DNA from: Streptomyces prunicolor NBRC 13075
Lineage (GTDB): Bacteria; Actinomycetota; Actinomycetes; Streptomycetales; Streptomycetaceae
Direction: 5' to 3'
DNA length: 59,061 bases
Assembly: GCF_000367365.1 (NCBI RefSeq)
Contig: NZ_BARF01000108.1
Coordinates: 1-59,061 of the forward strand
Shown here: one piece after another, positions 51,442-59,061 of the stretch
Layout: each line of letters begins with the position of its first letter
Numbering within the stretch: position 1 is the stretch's first letter
Notes under the pieces: model-generated
Database searches by the model: none
Seen by the model: only the letters and a program-made list of their open reading frames with translations
Told to the model about the DNA's origin: nothing
Made by a program: the position numbers and the translations under genes

Positions 51442-52584
51442 GTGACATACGTAGTGACTGTGGACGCCCACATCCCGGAGGGCACTCCGGAGATGGATCC
51501 ACTTCAGCGCACTGGCGCCGTGGCGCTCATCGAGGACGGATTCGACTCGGTGGGGGCTATCGAGGGACCCGACGGCATGGAAGTCGATCTCCTCGACAGC
51601 ATCGTGGCCGTCTACCCGGGCGGAGCGCTTCTGAAAGTTTTCGTGGATGCTCCGGCTCTGGAGTTCGCCGAGGAGGCCGTGCGCTCGGTCGTGAGTGAAC
51701 TGCTGGAACGGTCCGAGCTGTTGGCTGACTGGCAGATCGAGCGATGTGAGGTCGAACTGCACCCGGGGCTCGCCCAGGAGAGTCTCGCCGCCGCCGACGG
51801 TCCCGATGCCCCGCCCGATGATGTGGCAGACCGTAAGGCTCGGCATACCGAGCGCCCCACGGCCGAGGACGACAGCGAGGGCTACGACGCCGAGGCGAAA
51901 GCTGAGGCGGTACGCGGTCAGATGCTGGCACTGGCAGATGAACTACGTTCCTTCTCGCCCGTGATGTTCGGCGTCCTGGACGACGAAGACGACGAGGGGG
52001 AAGACGGCGACACCGAGTTCGCTGTCTCGCCGGAGGACGCCAAACTCGCTGCCGGTGCCTTGGTGTACGCGACGGACATCCTGGTGGACGAGCTGTTCCA
52101 AGACGTGCAGACTCTGACAGAGGAGGACACCACCGCTGCGGAATGCGACGGTCCCCTGTGGCACTTCGAGGACCTTCCCGAGCGGTACGCCCTCCAGTAC
52201 GACGCCCGTTTCGCCCGCCGCTTCCTTGTGACGGTGATCGCCATGACCACCCGCTTCACGGATGGCAGCTTCCAGCAGCTGAGCTGCGTCGCCGAGGAGC
52301 TCGCGCTGAAGCTGTTGTTGAACGAGACGAACGTGAGCTTGGAGACTTTCGGGCTGCTCGACGACGGTGTCTCGGCCGCGCTCGACTCGTTCGCCGACAA
52401 CGTCTACGAGGACATGGACCACGAGTGGCTCTATGACGACTCCATGGACGGCATCGACGAGAGTGCCGTCGGAGCGGCTCTTGGTGTCGCGCCGATGGCG
52501 TTCCAGGCGTGGTTCACTCCGTTCAACGAGGGAAGGTACGTCCACCCGTCTGCGGCTGATGAGCCAGAGGGGGCGGCGCAGTGA
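51442..52584 (+). CDS. Acidic hypothetical protein next to restriction enzyme
   Basis: 380 residues from the GTG at 51442 (AGGA eight bases upstream); a TTG at 51391 is an alternative. The N-terminal ~110 residues form an alpha/beta pattern (VTYVVTVDAHIP; SIVAVYPGGALLKVFVDA). A very acidic linker (DDEDDEGEDGD) separates it from a helical C-terminal half (about 215-370). No family recognised. Its 3' end faces the 3' end of the type IIG-like gene, 84 bases apart. It could be an anti-restriction or immunity factor or an unrelated cargo gene. Confidence 0.55.
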   Translation: MTYVVTVDAHIPEGTPEMDPLQRTGAVALIEDGFDSVGAIEGPDGMEVDLLDSIVAVYPGGALLKVFVDAPALEFAEEAVRSVVSELLERSELLADWQIERCEVELHPGLAQESLAAADGPDAPPDDVADRKARHTERPTAEDDSEGYDAEAKAEAVRGQMLALADELRSFSPVMFGVLDDEDDEGEDGDTEFAVSPEDAKLAAGALVYATDILVDELFQDVQTLTEEDTTAAECDGPLWHFEDLPERYALQYDARFARRFLVTVIAMTTRFTDGSFQQLSCVAEELALKLLLNETNVSLETFGLLDDGVSAALDSFADNVYEDMDHEWLYDDSMDGIDESAVGAALGVAPMAFQAWFTPFNEGRYVHPSAADEPEGAAQ

Positions 52585-52668
52585 GTTGTCCCGCTTCCTG
52601 AGGCTCCTTACGCAGGCTGGTTCTGCCGGAGCGACGGACCCGACAGTAGAAACCAGCTGCTGTTTCGC

Positions 52669-55600
52669 TCACAGGTCGAATAGTGCGTCGCCCGCGTCCG
52701 ATGTCGCCTTCAGCGCCTTGGTCGCCTCTGTGGGCACGGGGAGGACGCCCGCCGTGGTCAGATCTGCCACCGCGATCAGTTGGCCCGCGCACACCTCATT
52801 GAAGAGGTCGGCCTGTGCCGGCTCCCCCTGCACGAGCAGGCCGAGGACGTTCAGCAGCTCCAGCAGTTCCGTGGTCCATGAGGGAAGCCAGCGCCGAGCG
52901 AACTCATGGTCCAGTTCGAGGCGTCGCTTGCCGGCGGGGTTCCTTCGGCGGTAGCCAAACCACTTGTCGAGAACGTTCATCCCGGACACTTCGTACTCCC
53001 GGACCGCGATAGGCACCGGACTGATCCGTCCACTGCCGACCCACAGGTCCTGTGTCACGGGGTCGTACGCCAACTTCTCCGGCATGGCTTCCGTATCGTC
53101 CGGAATCTCCGCGACGCATCGGGGGCGGTCGCGTGGCAGCAATACCCTGCCGTACGGCCTCCCGGCTGCCTCGTCGGCATACCGCTCGCCGTAGGTGTGC
53201 AGCCACAGGACCCGCTGGCCGATGGCAACCGCCTGCTCCCACAGACAGAGGTCAGCGGTGAGGGGTATGCGCGGGCCAGGAACTTCGAGGTCTTCCTGGA
53301 ATCGGGCCGTGTACTCCGGATGGGACGCGAGTGCGGCAATGTAGGCCAGGAGGTCTTCAGTGACGACCGGTACTCCGAACCGCCTGGCGAGCAGGGGGAG
53401 TAGACCGGGCGTGACGTTGGGCAGCGTGCCGGCGGCGTTGCGGTAGAGAGGACGGGCGCAACCGCTGCGGTTGTTGAAGTAGTGCATGTCGGGAATGAGG
53501 GCACTGAAGACTAGCGCCGGCCCGTTGACCAGCGGGTGGGCATTCTGCTCGATGGTGTAGACCTGTCGGTCGCTCCGGACTCGCCAGAGGTCTGCTCTGC
53601 CGCGTTCCATCAATCGGCTGTCCGGCAGGACATACTGCCGGTCGAACGACCGGAATCCTATGCGCACCGTTTGAGTGTTTGTCCTGTGCTCGGTGGCGAG
53701 TGTTGTCCGTCCATGCGATTCGACCCCTGGCAGGGGCGGGACACTGTCATCGGGCGTTCGCTCTCCCGAGTCTCCGAGCATCTTGGCGCGCCGCTCGGTG
53801 TCCGCAGCGACAAAGCGCCGCCACCGTTCATGGAGCGTGTCCTCGTCCGGTGCATAGACCCACATGCGCCCCGGAGTGACGCCACGCGACGACCACGGCA
53901 TCAGATCTCTCAGCTGCGGGCAGGACTCCCACAGGTCGCTGCCGGGCGGCAGGAAAGCATCCGTCTTGCCCGTGGCGCACTCGCGCCATTCGGAGTCGTC
54001 GAGCCTGAGGGCCGTCAGACGTTCGATCTTCTCGTTGCGGCGCCCGGCGACCTTGAGGTGCCTTACTTTTGCGGTCTGCTGCTCTGTCCGCGGCCTGGGG
54101 CTGTTCCGCCATCGTACGAAGATCGCGATGCACAGCTCCTGCGCGACCTCGGGGAATATACGGGTCGCGACATCAGCTCGGTGGCCCTCCGGCGACAGGT
54201 CGATGATCCAGCCCTCGTCGGCGGTTTCACGCAGATAGCGCCGCATTCCGGCGAACGCCCGCCCTTTGAGCCATGCCTTAGGAGTGATCAGCGCGACCAC
54301 GCCGAAAGGTACGTCGTCGTGTGCGTCGAAGACCTTCCAGGTGGCCCAGCGCCAGAAGTAGACGTAGAGGTTGGCGATCTTCGACTCGTACCTGCCGTTA
54401 CCGGGTTGCCGGAAGGCCCCCAGCGGGGCAGGGATGTCTGCCTCGGGTTCCCCTCGCTCCACCCACTTGCCCGCACCCCGTTTCACGGCGTCGTGGGGCG
54501 GGTTGCCCATGACGACCATGACACGCTCGTCTCTCTTTACCTGGTTGGCCTGGCGGCGGGATTCTGCGAGTGCTCGGTAGGTGTGGGGGATCCAGTTGAA
54601 CTCAGCTGTCGGGCTGTCCAGGGCATCGGCCACCAACAGCCTGAGTCCCTGGGCGGGGGCCGCGGACCCGTACTTCTTGAGCATGGCGTGCATGCGCAGT
54701 TCTGCGACGGCGAACGGGCCGACTTGCATCTCGAAACCGACCAGTCGACGCCCCACCATCTCTCGCAGGCGGGGGCCCACCGCGCCTGGTCCCTCTTCTT
54801 CAGCGATGGTCTCGGCAGCGAGCTCCAGTGCCGACAGCAGGAAGGTGCCGGTGCCCATGGCCGGATCGACAAGGACCACATCAGGGGAGGCGAAGCCGGA
54901 AGGAATATGGAAGCCCTCCCGCCTCAGGACGTCCTCGACCAGCCGGGCCATGGCCGAGACGACGCCATGTGGTGTGTAGTACGAGCCTGTACGTATCCGC
55001 AGCTCAGGGTCGTAAATCTGAAGGAAGTGTTCGTAGAGTAGGAAGTAGGCATCGCCTGTTCCGTCGTCCAGCACGTCCCATCTGACGGCCCCGATGACAC
55101 GGAGCAGTGTGTTGAGAGTGGTGGAGAGTCCCGCGACCGAGTCTCCGGCGAGGACATCCAGCGCCTGGCCCATAAGTGAGTGCTTCTTGCCCAGCTTCGT
55201 GGCGATACTGTGCATGGTCTCGCCCTCGAAGGTGATCTCCTCCACCCGAGCGAGCAGAAGCGCGAACACGACGGCTTGACCGTACTGTTCGATGAATTCG
55301 GCGTCGGTCGCTTCCGGGAACAGCAAGTGTCGCCAGTCCTTGGCCAGCTTTGTAAAGGCTGGCAGACGGCGTCGGCTCTTTTCCTGCGCGATCGCCTCAC
55401 CGACCTCTTCCGACAGCAGTTGGCACAGTCCTGCGACTGCTCGGATGAGCTGGCTCGTGGTGCGGGGCGTCTGCGGCTCCCAGGTCAGGAAGTCGTACAA
55501 CACCCGCGCAAGCGCCCCGTCGGCGGGAGCAAGCCGGGCGCCGGAGGTGAGGACCGAGCCGCGCAGGTAGGCCACTTCTCCAACCTGTTGGCCCTGCTGG

Positions 55601-55989
55601 TGGACAGAAAACTCGTTGCCGTCACAGAGCAGTACGTTGTTGAGCAGCCGTAGTTTCGCCCACTGCCCGGCGTTGCGGCCTGTGTAGACGGACGGGTCGG
55701 CCTGGGTGCCCGGCTTCTTGAGCTCGATGTAACCGACGAGAGCGCCGCCGACCTCAACCGCATAGTCAGGGCGGGCTCCCATGTCGACGAGCGGTACCTC
55801 GCCGATGAGGGTGACGTCCAGACCGAGGCCACGGCATACAGATCGGATCATGTTCTCCAGCGGTCCCCGGAGCTGGTCCTCCTGCCACCCGCTGCCTCTC
55901 AGCTTCGGCGTGACCTCCGCTCCAAACGCGGACACAGCGGCCTGGACTGCCTGTTCGAAGCTGTCATGGATCCTGCGTCGGGCACTCAT
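52669..55989 (-). CDS. Type IIG/ISP-like restriction-modification enzyme
   Basis: 1,106 residues from the ATG at 55989. The nuclease motif near the N-terminus is PD...ELK (Asp75, Glu89-Leu-Lys91 in GYIELKKPG). Methyltransferase motif X-like TGSYYTPHGVV precedes motif I VDPAMGTGTF (about 374-383). Motif IV is Asn496-Pro-Pro-His499; the last residue is His instead of the usual Tyr, Phe or Trp. The C-terminal ~450 residues should be the target-recognition domain. The enzyme would methylate one adenine strand and cut unmethylated DNA by itself. No separate specificity gene is seen. It is the defence gene closest to the tRNA. Confidence 0.87.
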   Translation of the reverse strand: MSARRRIHDSFEQAVQAAVSAFGAEVTPKLRGSGWQEDQLRGPLENMIRSVCRGLGLDVTLIGEVPLVDMGARPDYAVEVGGALVGYIELKKPGTQADPSVYTGRNAGQWAKLRLLNNVLLCDGNEFSVHQQGQQVGEVAYLRGSVLTSGARLAPADGALARVLYDFLTWEPQTPRTTSQLIRAVAGLCQLLSEEVGEAIAQEKSRRRLPAFTKLAKDWRHLLFPEATDAEFIEQYGQAVVFALLLARVEEITFEGETMHSIATKLGKKHSLMGQALDVLAGDSVAGLSTTLNTLLRVIGAVRWDVLDDGTGDAYFLLYEHFLQIYDPELRIRTGSYYTPHGVVSAMARLVEDVLRREGFHIPSGFASPDVVLVDPAMGTGTFLLSALELAAETIAEEEGPGAVGPRLREMVGRRLVGFEMQVGPFAVAELRMHAMLKKYGSAAPAQGLRLLVADALDSPTAEFNWIPHTYRALAESRRQANQVKRDERVMVVMGNPPHDAVKRGAGKWVERGEPEADIPAPLGAFRQPGNGRYESKIANLYVYFWRWATWKVFDAHDDVPFGVVALITPKAWLKGRAFAGMRRYLRETADEGWIIDLSPEGHRADVATRIFPEVAQELCIAIFVRWRNSPRPRTEQQTAKVRHLKVAGRRNEKIERLTALRLDDSEWRECATGKTDAFLPPGSDLWESCPQLRDLMPWSSRGVTPGRMWVYAPDEDTLHERWRRFVAADTERRAKMLGDSGERTPDDSVPPLPGVESHGRTTLATEHRTNTQTVRIGFRSFDRQYVLPDSRLMERGRADLWRVRSDRQVYTIEQNAHPLVNGPALVFSALIPDMHYFNNRSGCARPLYRNAAGTLPNVTPGLLPLLARRFGVPVVTEDLLAYIAALASHPEYTARFQEDLEVPGPRIPLTADLCLWEQAVAIGQRVLWLHTYGERYADEAAGRPYGRVLLPRDRPRCVAEIPDDTEAMPEKLAYDPVTQDLWVGSGRISPVPIAVREYEVSGMNVLDKWFGYRRRNPAGKRRLELDHEFARRWLPSWTTELLELLNVLGLLVQGEPAQADLFNEVCAGQLIAVADLTTAGVLPVPTEATKALKATSDAGDALFDL

Positions 55990-56490
55990 ATCGCCCCATC
56001 CCCCAAGGCGGGCAGATCCGGCCGACGTCAGGTCGGTGCGGCTATCTGCCGCACCTTGCTCCTGTCGGGGTCGGACTTCATTCCGGCCCTCGCTGTTCCA
56101 TGACCGTAGGAGGGGAGCGCGGGGCGCAAGGAGGGTGCATGGAGGCGCGTATCCGCGCAATATGCGCCGATGCCGGACTGACACTGAGGCGTTGGATGCG
56201 CTCGGTCAAGACCGTCGCGAGGCGGCGGGCGGTTGTCCAGGGAGGTCGTCTGGTGTTCAGCCGGATTGCCGAGACGAATCAGAAGCACGACTCCCGAGCG
56301 CATGGCGCCCAGTTCACGAACGCGCACATGAGAGGGGTGTGGGGATGTGGTGGTCAGGTGGGTGCGGCTGCTGCTCGCTGGGAGACCTGGACCAAGATCT
56401 TCTCCCAGATTTCTCCCAAGCCATCTCCAGGAACAACTCAGGGACCCGACCCGCTAAGCGGATCAGGCCCCTGACCTGGCGTTGTAACTG
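55990..56490. other. Intergenic junction region beside tRNA-Pro
   Basis: 501 bases with no gene I can support (short overlapping frames only). It contains the promoter for the restriction enzyme, an 11-bp palindrome CCGCTAAGCGG (56451-56461) and a TCAGG/CCTGA dyad (56463-56474). These dyads lie just downstream of the tRNA and may terminate its transcript. If the island uses this tRNA, the attachment core should lie at the edge of this region. Confidence 0.5.
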
Positions 56491-56564
56491 TCGGGGTGGC
56501 GGGATTTGAACCCACGACCTCTTCGTCCCGAACGAAGCGCGCTGCCAAGCTGCGCTACACCCCG
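56491..56564 (-). tRNA. tRNA-Pro (anticodon CGG)
   Basis: The 74-base cloverleaf can be drawn by eye: acceptor CGGGGTG with CACCCCG, D-arm GCGC..GCGC, anticodon stem CTTCG/CGAAG with loop TTCGGGA (anticodon CGG, 56528-56530 on the plus strand), and T-arm with GGTTCAAATCC. Discriminator base is A and no CCA is encoded. It reads toward the island, so its 3' end faces the accessory DNA. This is the likely integration site. Confidence 0.95.
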
Positions 56565-56618
56565 ATGTCGCCACTTGTCCTGCCCGAGCTGCTGCTCACC
56601 GTGGCGACGTCGTTTACT

Positions 56619-57398
56619 TTAGCCCACCGGTGGCTGGAGACGAAATCCGGTTTTGGCGCGGTGGCGGATCGGGTTGGGGCGGGCGTGGTCGATGGCCACG
56701 AGGAGGACGGAGAGGGCGTAGAAGGCGAGGCCGAGGAGGAGGGCGTTGCCCAGGACGCTCTTGTAGCCGTGCTGTTCGACGTCCAGGAAGGTGTAGAGGT
56801 AGCGCCCCGGTGTGCCGGGGAGGATCAGTTCGCCCCGGGCCAGATAGACCGCCAGGTACGTCATCGGGTACAGCAGCCACGTCGCCGCCATCCGCAGATG
56901 CAGCCGGCCGGGCGCGGTCAGGAACAGCCAGTCGACCACCGCCGCGATCGGGATCACCGTGTGCAGGACGTGGTTCGTCACCGCCTGCCAGCCGCTGACG
57001 GGGCCGCCCGTCATCGAGAACGGCGTCGACGCGTGCGCCAGGACCAGGTGGTACATCAGGCCGGTGATCGTGATGTAGAGCAGTGCCGCGCCGGTGACCA
57101 GGGGGGATAGGGGGCGGCGGGCCGTCCAGGCTCGGCGGGCCGTGGCGATCATGACCAGGGCCAGCAGGATGTTGCTCTGGATCGTGAAGTAGGTCAGCAC
57201 CCGGATCGGGCTGCCGAGGAACAGGTCGACGGTTACCGCCGCTGCCGCCACCAACGCGACCAGCAGTCGGTACGCCGCCGTCAGCGGGCGACGGTACGGG
57301 GCCACCACCGCGGTGGCGGGAACGGGTGAGGCGAGCAGTGCGGGCATGCCGGGTACCGCGGGGAGGTCCGGGATGTCCCTGGGTATCGGGGCGGTCAT
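56619..57398 (-). CDS. Pr6Pr-like six-helix integral membrane protein
   Basis: 259 residues. Six hydrophobic segments can be counted (YRLLVALVAAAAVTVDLFLG; YFTIQSNILLALVMIATA; a third after LVTGAALLYITITGLMYH; VLHTVIPIAAVVDWLFL; WLLYPMTYLAVYLARG; NALLLGLAFYALSVLLVA). Motifs FTIQSN, HxxxP in VLHTVIP, and WLLYP match the Pr6Pr/FAR-17a-like membrane family common in actinobacteria, of unknown function. It belongs to the conserved chromosomal side of the tRNA and shows no sign of transfer. Confidence 0.8.
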   Translation of the reverse strand: MTAPIPRDIPDLPAVPGMPALLASPVPATAVVAPYRRPLTAAYRLLVALVAAAAVTVDLFLGSPIRVLTYFTIQSNILLALVMIATARRAWTARRPLSPLVTGAALLYITITGLMYHLVLAHASTPFSMTGGPVSGWQAVTNHVLHTVIPIAAVVDWLFLTAPGRLHLRMAATWLLYPMTYLAVYLARGELILPGTPGRYLYTFLDVEQHGYKSVLGNALLLGLAFYALSVLLVAIDHARPNPIRHRAKTGFRLQPPVG

Positions 57399-57455
57399 GC
57401 CCTCACGCTAGGCAGCGGGGACGAAAGGGGCGATACGGGTGGGCTGGACGAGGTA

Positions 57456-57494
57456 CTCACCGCAGCCCCCGGTACCTCACCGCAGCCCCCGGTA
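57456..57494. repeat. Tandem duplication of a 20-bp unit
   Basis: Two copies of CTCACCGCAGCCCCCGGTA (57456-57474 and 57476-57494), followed by a third partial CCCCCGGTATC. It lies between the membrane protein and phosphoesterase genes, probably in the leader of the former. Confidence 0.8.
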
Positions 57495-57542
57495 TCCCCC
57501 GGTATCTACGTCCTGAGATACCTCCCGCGCCCGCGCCCGCTC

Positions 57543-58469
57543 CTACCCCTCGCCCACCAACGTCAACAACGTCGCCTCCGGCGGACAGGCGAACCGCACC
57601 GGCGTGTACCGGTTCGTCCCGCACCCGGCCGATACGTGCAAGTACGACGTCCGGCCCTCCGCCGTATGCCGGGACAGCCCCTTCACCCGGTCCGTGTCCA
57701 GGTCGCAGTTCGTGACCAGGGCACCGTAGAACGGGATGCAGAGCTGGCCGCCGTGCGTGTGGCCGCCGAGGATCAGGGGGTAGCCGTCCGCGGCGAAGGC
57801 GTCCAGTGCGCGCAGGTACGGCGCGTGCACCACGGCCATCGAGAAGTCGGCGTCGTCGGACGGGCCGCCGGCCACGCGCGCGTAGCGGTCACGCTTGATG
57901 TGGGGGTCGTCCAGGCCGGTCAACTCCACCGATGCGCCCTCGAGTTTCAGCGTCCCCCGCGTGTTCGTCAGGTTCAGCCAGCCCGCCGCGTCGAAGCCGT
58001 CCCGCAGGTCCTCCCACGGGTTGTGGATGGCTCCTACGACGGGCGGGTTGCCGTTCAGGCCGTGGCGGCCAGCGGTCTTCTCGAACAAGTACCGGGCGGG
58101 ATTACGGGGTGTGGGGCCGTAGTAGTCGTTGGAGCCGAAGACGTACGCACCCGGGAACTCCATCAGCGGGCCGAGCGCGTCCAGCACCTCGGGGACGCCC
58201 TCCGGGTCGGAGAGGTTGTCGCCGGTGTTGATCACGAAGTCGGGGCGCAGGCCCGCGAGCGAGCGCAGCCAGCGCTGCTTCTTGCGCTGGCCGCCGACCA
58301 TGTGGATGTCGGAGACCTGGAGGACTCTGAGCGGGCGCATCCCGGCCGGCAGCACCGGGACCGTCACCCGGCGCAGCCGGAAGGAGCGGGCCTCGAAGCC
58401 CGCCGCGTAGACCAGACCGGCGGCGCCGGCCGCCGCAATTCCCAGAGGTACTCCATATCGCGCGCGCAT
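57543..58469 (-). CDS. Membrane-anchored metallophosphoesterase (YkuE-like)
   Basis: 308 residues. A short N-terminal hydrophobic segment (VPLGIAAAGAAGLVYAAG) anchors the protein. The calcineurin-like motifs follow in order: VSDIH, GDN in VINTGDNLSD, GSNDYY in place of the usual GNHD, and GGHTHGGQ near the C-terminus. It is a two-metal phosphoesterase of the YkuE type, probably acting at the membrane on lipid or nucleotide phosphates. The third motif is Asn-Asp where most relatives have Asn-His. Core gene, divergent from the YqeY-like gene. Confidence 0.88.
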   Translation of the reverse strand: MRARYGVPLGIAAAGAAGLVYAAGFEARSFRLRRVTVPVLPAGMRPLRVLQVSDIHMVGGQRKKQRWLRSLAGLRPDFVINTGDNLSDPEGVPEVLDALGPLMEFPGAYVFGSNDYYGPTPRNPARYLFEKTAGRHGLNGNPPVVGAIHNPWEDLRDGFDAAGWLNLTNTRGTLKLEGASVELTGLDDPHIKRDRYARVAGGPSDDADFSMAVVHAPYLRALDAFAADGYPLILGGHTHGGQLCIPFYGALVTNCDLDTDRVKGLSRHTAEGRTSYLHVSAGCGTNRYTPVRFACPPEATLLTLVGEG

Positions 58470-58572
58470 TCCTCCATCGTGTCAGACCCCACTGACACGC
58501 CTGACACCCCGTCGGCCAGGGCCCGGTAAATCGGTGGGCGCAGCCGGTTGCGCACCTGCGAGAATCAGACCC

Positions 58573-59040
58573 ATGACCGCCACGCTCAAGTCGAAGCTGC
58601 AGGAAGACCTCAACACCGCGATCAAGGCGCACGACAAGCTGCGTTCCTCCACGATCCGGCTGACGCTCGCCGCGATCACCAAGGAGGAGGTCGCCGGCAA
58701 GGAGAAGCGCGAGCTCTCCGACGACGAGGTCCTCAAGGTGATCACCAAGGAGGCGAAGAAGCGCCGCGAGGCCGCGGACGCCTTCGCGCAGGGCGGTCGC
58801 CCCGAGTCGGCCGCGCAGGAGAAGGCGGAGGGCGAGATCCTCGCCGAGTACCTGCCCAAGCAGCTCGGCGACGAGGAGCTGACCGCGATCGTCTCCCAGG
58901 CCGTCGAGGAGGCCAAGGCCGCCGGTGCCGAGGGCCCGCGCGCGATGGGCGCCGTCATGAAGATCGTGAACCCGAAGGTGGCCGGCCTGGCCGAGGGCGG
59001 CCGCGTCGCCGCCGTGGTGAAGAAGCTCCTCGCCGGCTGA
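58573..59040 (+). CDS. GatB/YqeY domain protein
   Basis: 155 residues from the ATG at 58573. Stand-alone YqeY domain (TLKSKLQEDLNTAIKAHDKL; VLKVITKEAKKRREAADAFA; EGEILAEYLPKQLGDEELTA; the family's closing GRVAAVVKKLL). It is the tRNA-binding helical module of GatB without the amidotransferase part. Function unproven; thought to touch tRNA or translation. Complete, near-universal and core to the genus. Confidence 0.93.
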   Translation: MTATLKSKLQEDLNTAIKAHDKLRSSTIRLTLAAITKEEVAGKEKRELSDDEVLKVITKEAKKRREAADAFAQGGRPESAAQEKAEGEILAEYLPKQLGDEELTAIVSQAVEEAKAAGAEGPRAMGAVMKIVNPKVAGLAEGGRVAAVVKKLLAG

Positions 59041-59061
59041 CCCACCCATGTGTTTCTACGA

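Noticed and set aside
56100..56474. 124-residue plus-strand open frame next to the tRNA
   Set aside because: No family resemblance, no ribosome site, and overlapping frames on both strands look equally good.
56491..56564. Attachment-site duplicate of the tRNA-Pro 3' end elsewhere in the window
   Set aside because: Scanning by eye for the T-arm and acceptor sequence found no second copy; a computed search would be decisive.
58102..59049. 315-residue minus-strand frame opposite the YqeY-like gene
   Set aside because: Mirrors the lysine/glutamate-rich YqeY codons and then reads the phosphoesterase gene out of frame.
1..59061. CRISPR array or cas genes
   Set aside because: No regularly spaced 25-37 bp repeats with unique spacers; the only regular repeats are the in-gene palindromes at 45960-46140 and short tandems.

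Overview
The window is very GC-rich, with GTG, TTG and ATG starts, 4-base start/stop overlaps, a BldB-type DUF397/DUF5753 regulator pair, DUF2637 and many Streptomyces-type hypothetical families. It is almost certainly a Streptomyces chromosome. At the right end is ordinary core sequence: tRNA-Pro(CGG) at 56491-56564, a six-helix membrane protein, a metallophosphoesterase and a YqeY-like protein. Everything left of the tRNA is accessory and runs off the left edge of the window.

Layout from left to right. (1) 1-546 is the C-terminal end of a CHAT protease. (2) 782-22108 is a defence array, mostly on the minus strand. It holds a Ser/Thr kinase, a SNF2 helicase, a 1,693-residue adenine methyltransferase, an EVE-domain protein on the plus strand, an AAA ATPase, a TOPRIM-like protein, a roughly 2,330-residue DUF1998 helicase with a nuclease-like tail, and a RelE-fused UvrD-type helicase. 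The parts recall DISARM (SNF2 + MTase), Druantia (giant DUF1998 helicase) and Gabija/PARIS (ATPase + TOPRIM, UvrD), but the combination matches no single system I know. (3) 22520-26670 holds regulators: a decayed membrane gene, the DUF397 and XRE-DUF5753 pair, a TPR-type regulator, a 2H phosphoesterase and an anti-sigma-like kinase. (4) 27088-32908 is a class I FxLD lanthipeptide cluster: precursor, dehydratase, cyclase and PIMT-like methyltransferase. (5) 33266-37740 is a type II CBASS operon in which the JAB protease is fused to the TIR-SAVED effector; an E2-E1 fusion, a CD-NTase and a 46-residue basic protein complete it. (6) 37857-39417 is a HigB-like toxin with a protease-type HigA antitoxin, divergent from CBASS. 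(7) 39513-40752 holds a decayed gene and an APH-like phosphotransferase. (8) 41168-49155 is a mobilisation and integration module: relaxase, MobC, DUF2637 protein, zinc-finger protein, Rep-like HTH protein with palindromic repeats, XRE repressor, Xis-like protein and a tyrosine integrase carrying a LacI-type insert. (9) 49186-55989 is more defence-like cargo: a broken DUF433 antitoxin, a two-gene unit with an XRE/glycine-zipper membrane protein, an acidic hypothetical and a type IIG-like restriction-methylation enzyme.

Taken together this looks like a mobilisable genomic island at tRNA-Pro, carrying several layers of anti-phage defence plus a RiPP cluster. The CBASS fusion and the composite helicase/methyltransferase array are the most unusual parts. 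No CRISPR array or rRNA was seen. Functional statements rest on motif recognition by eye; no database search was run.
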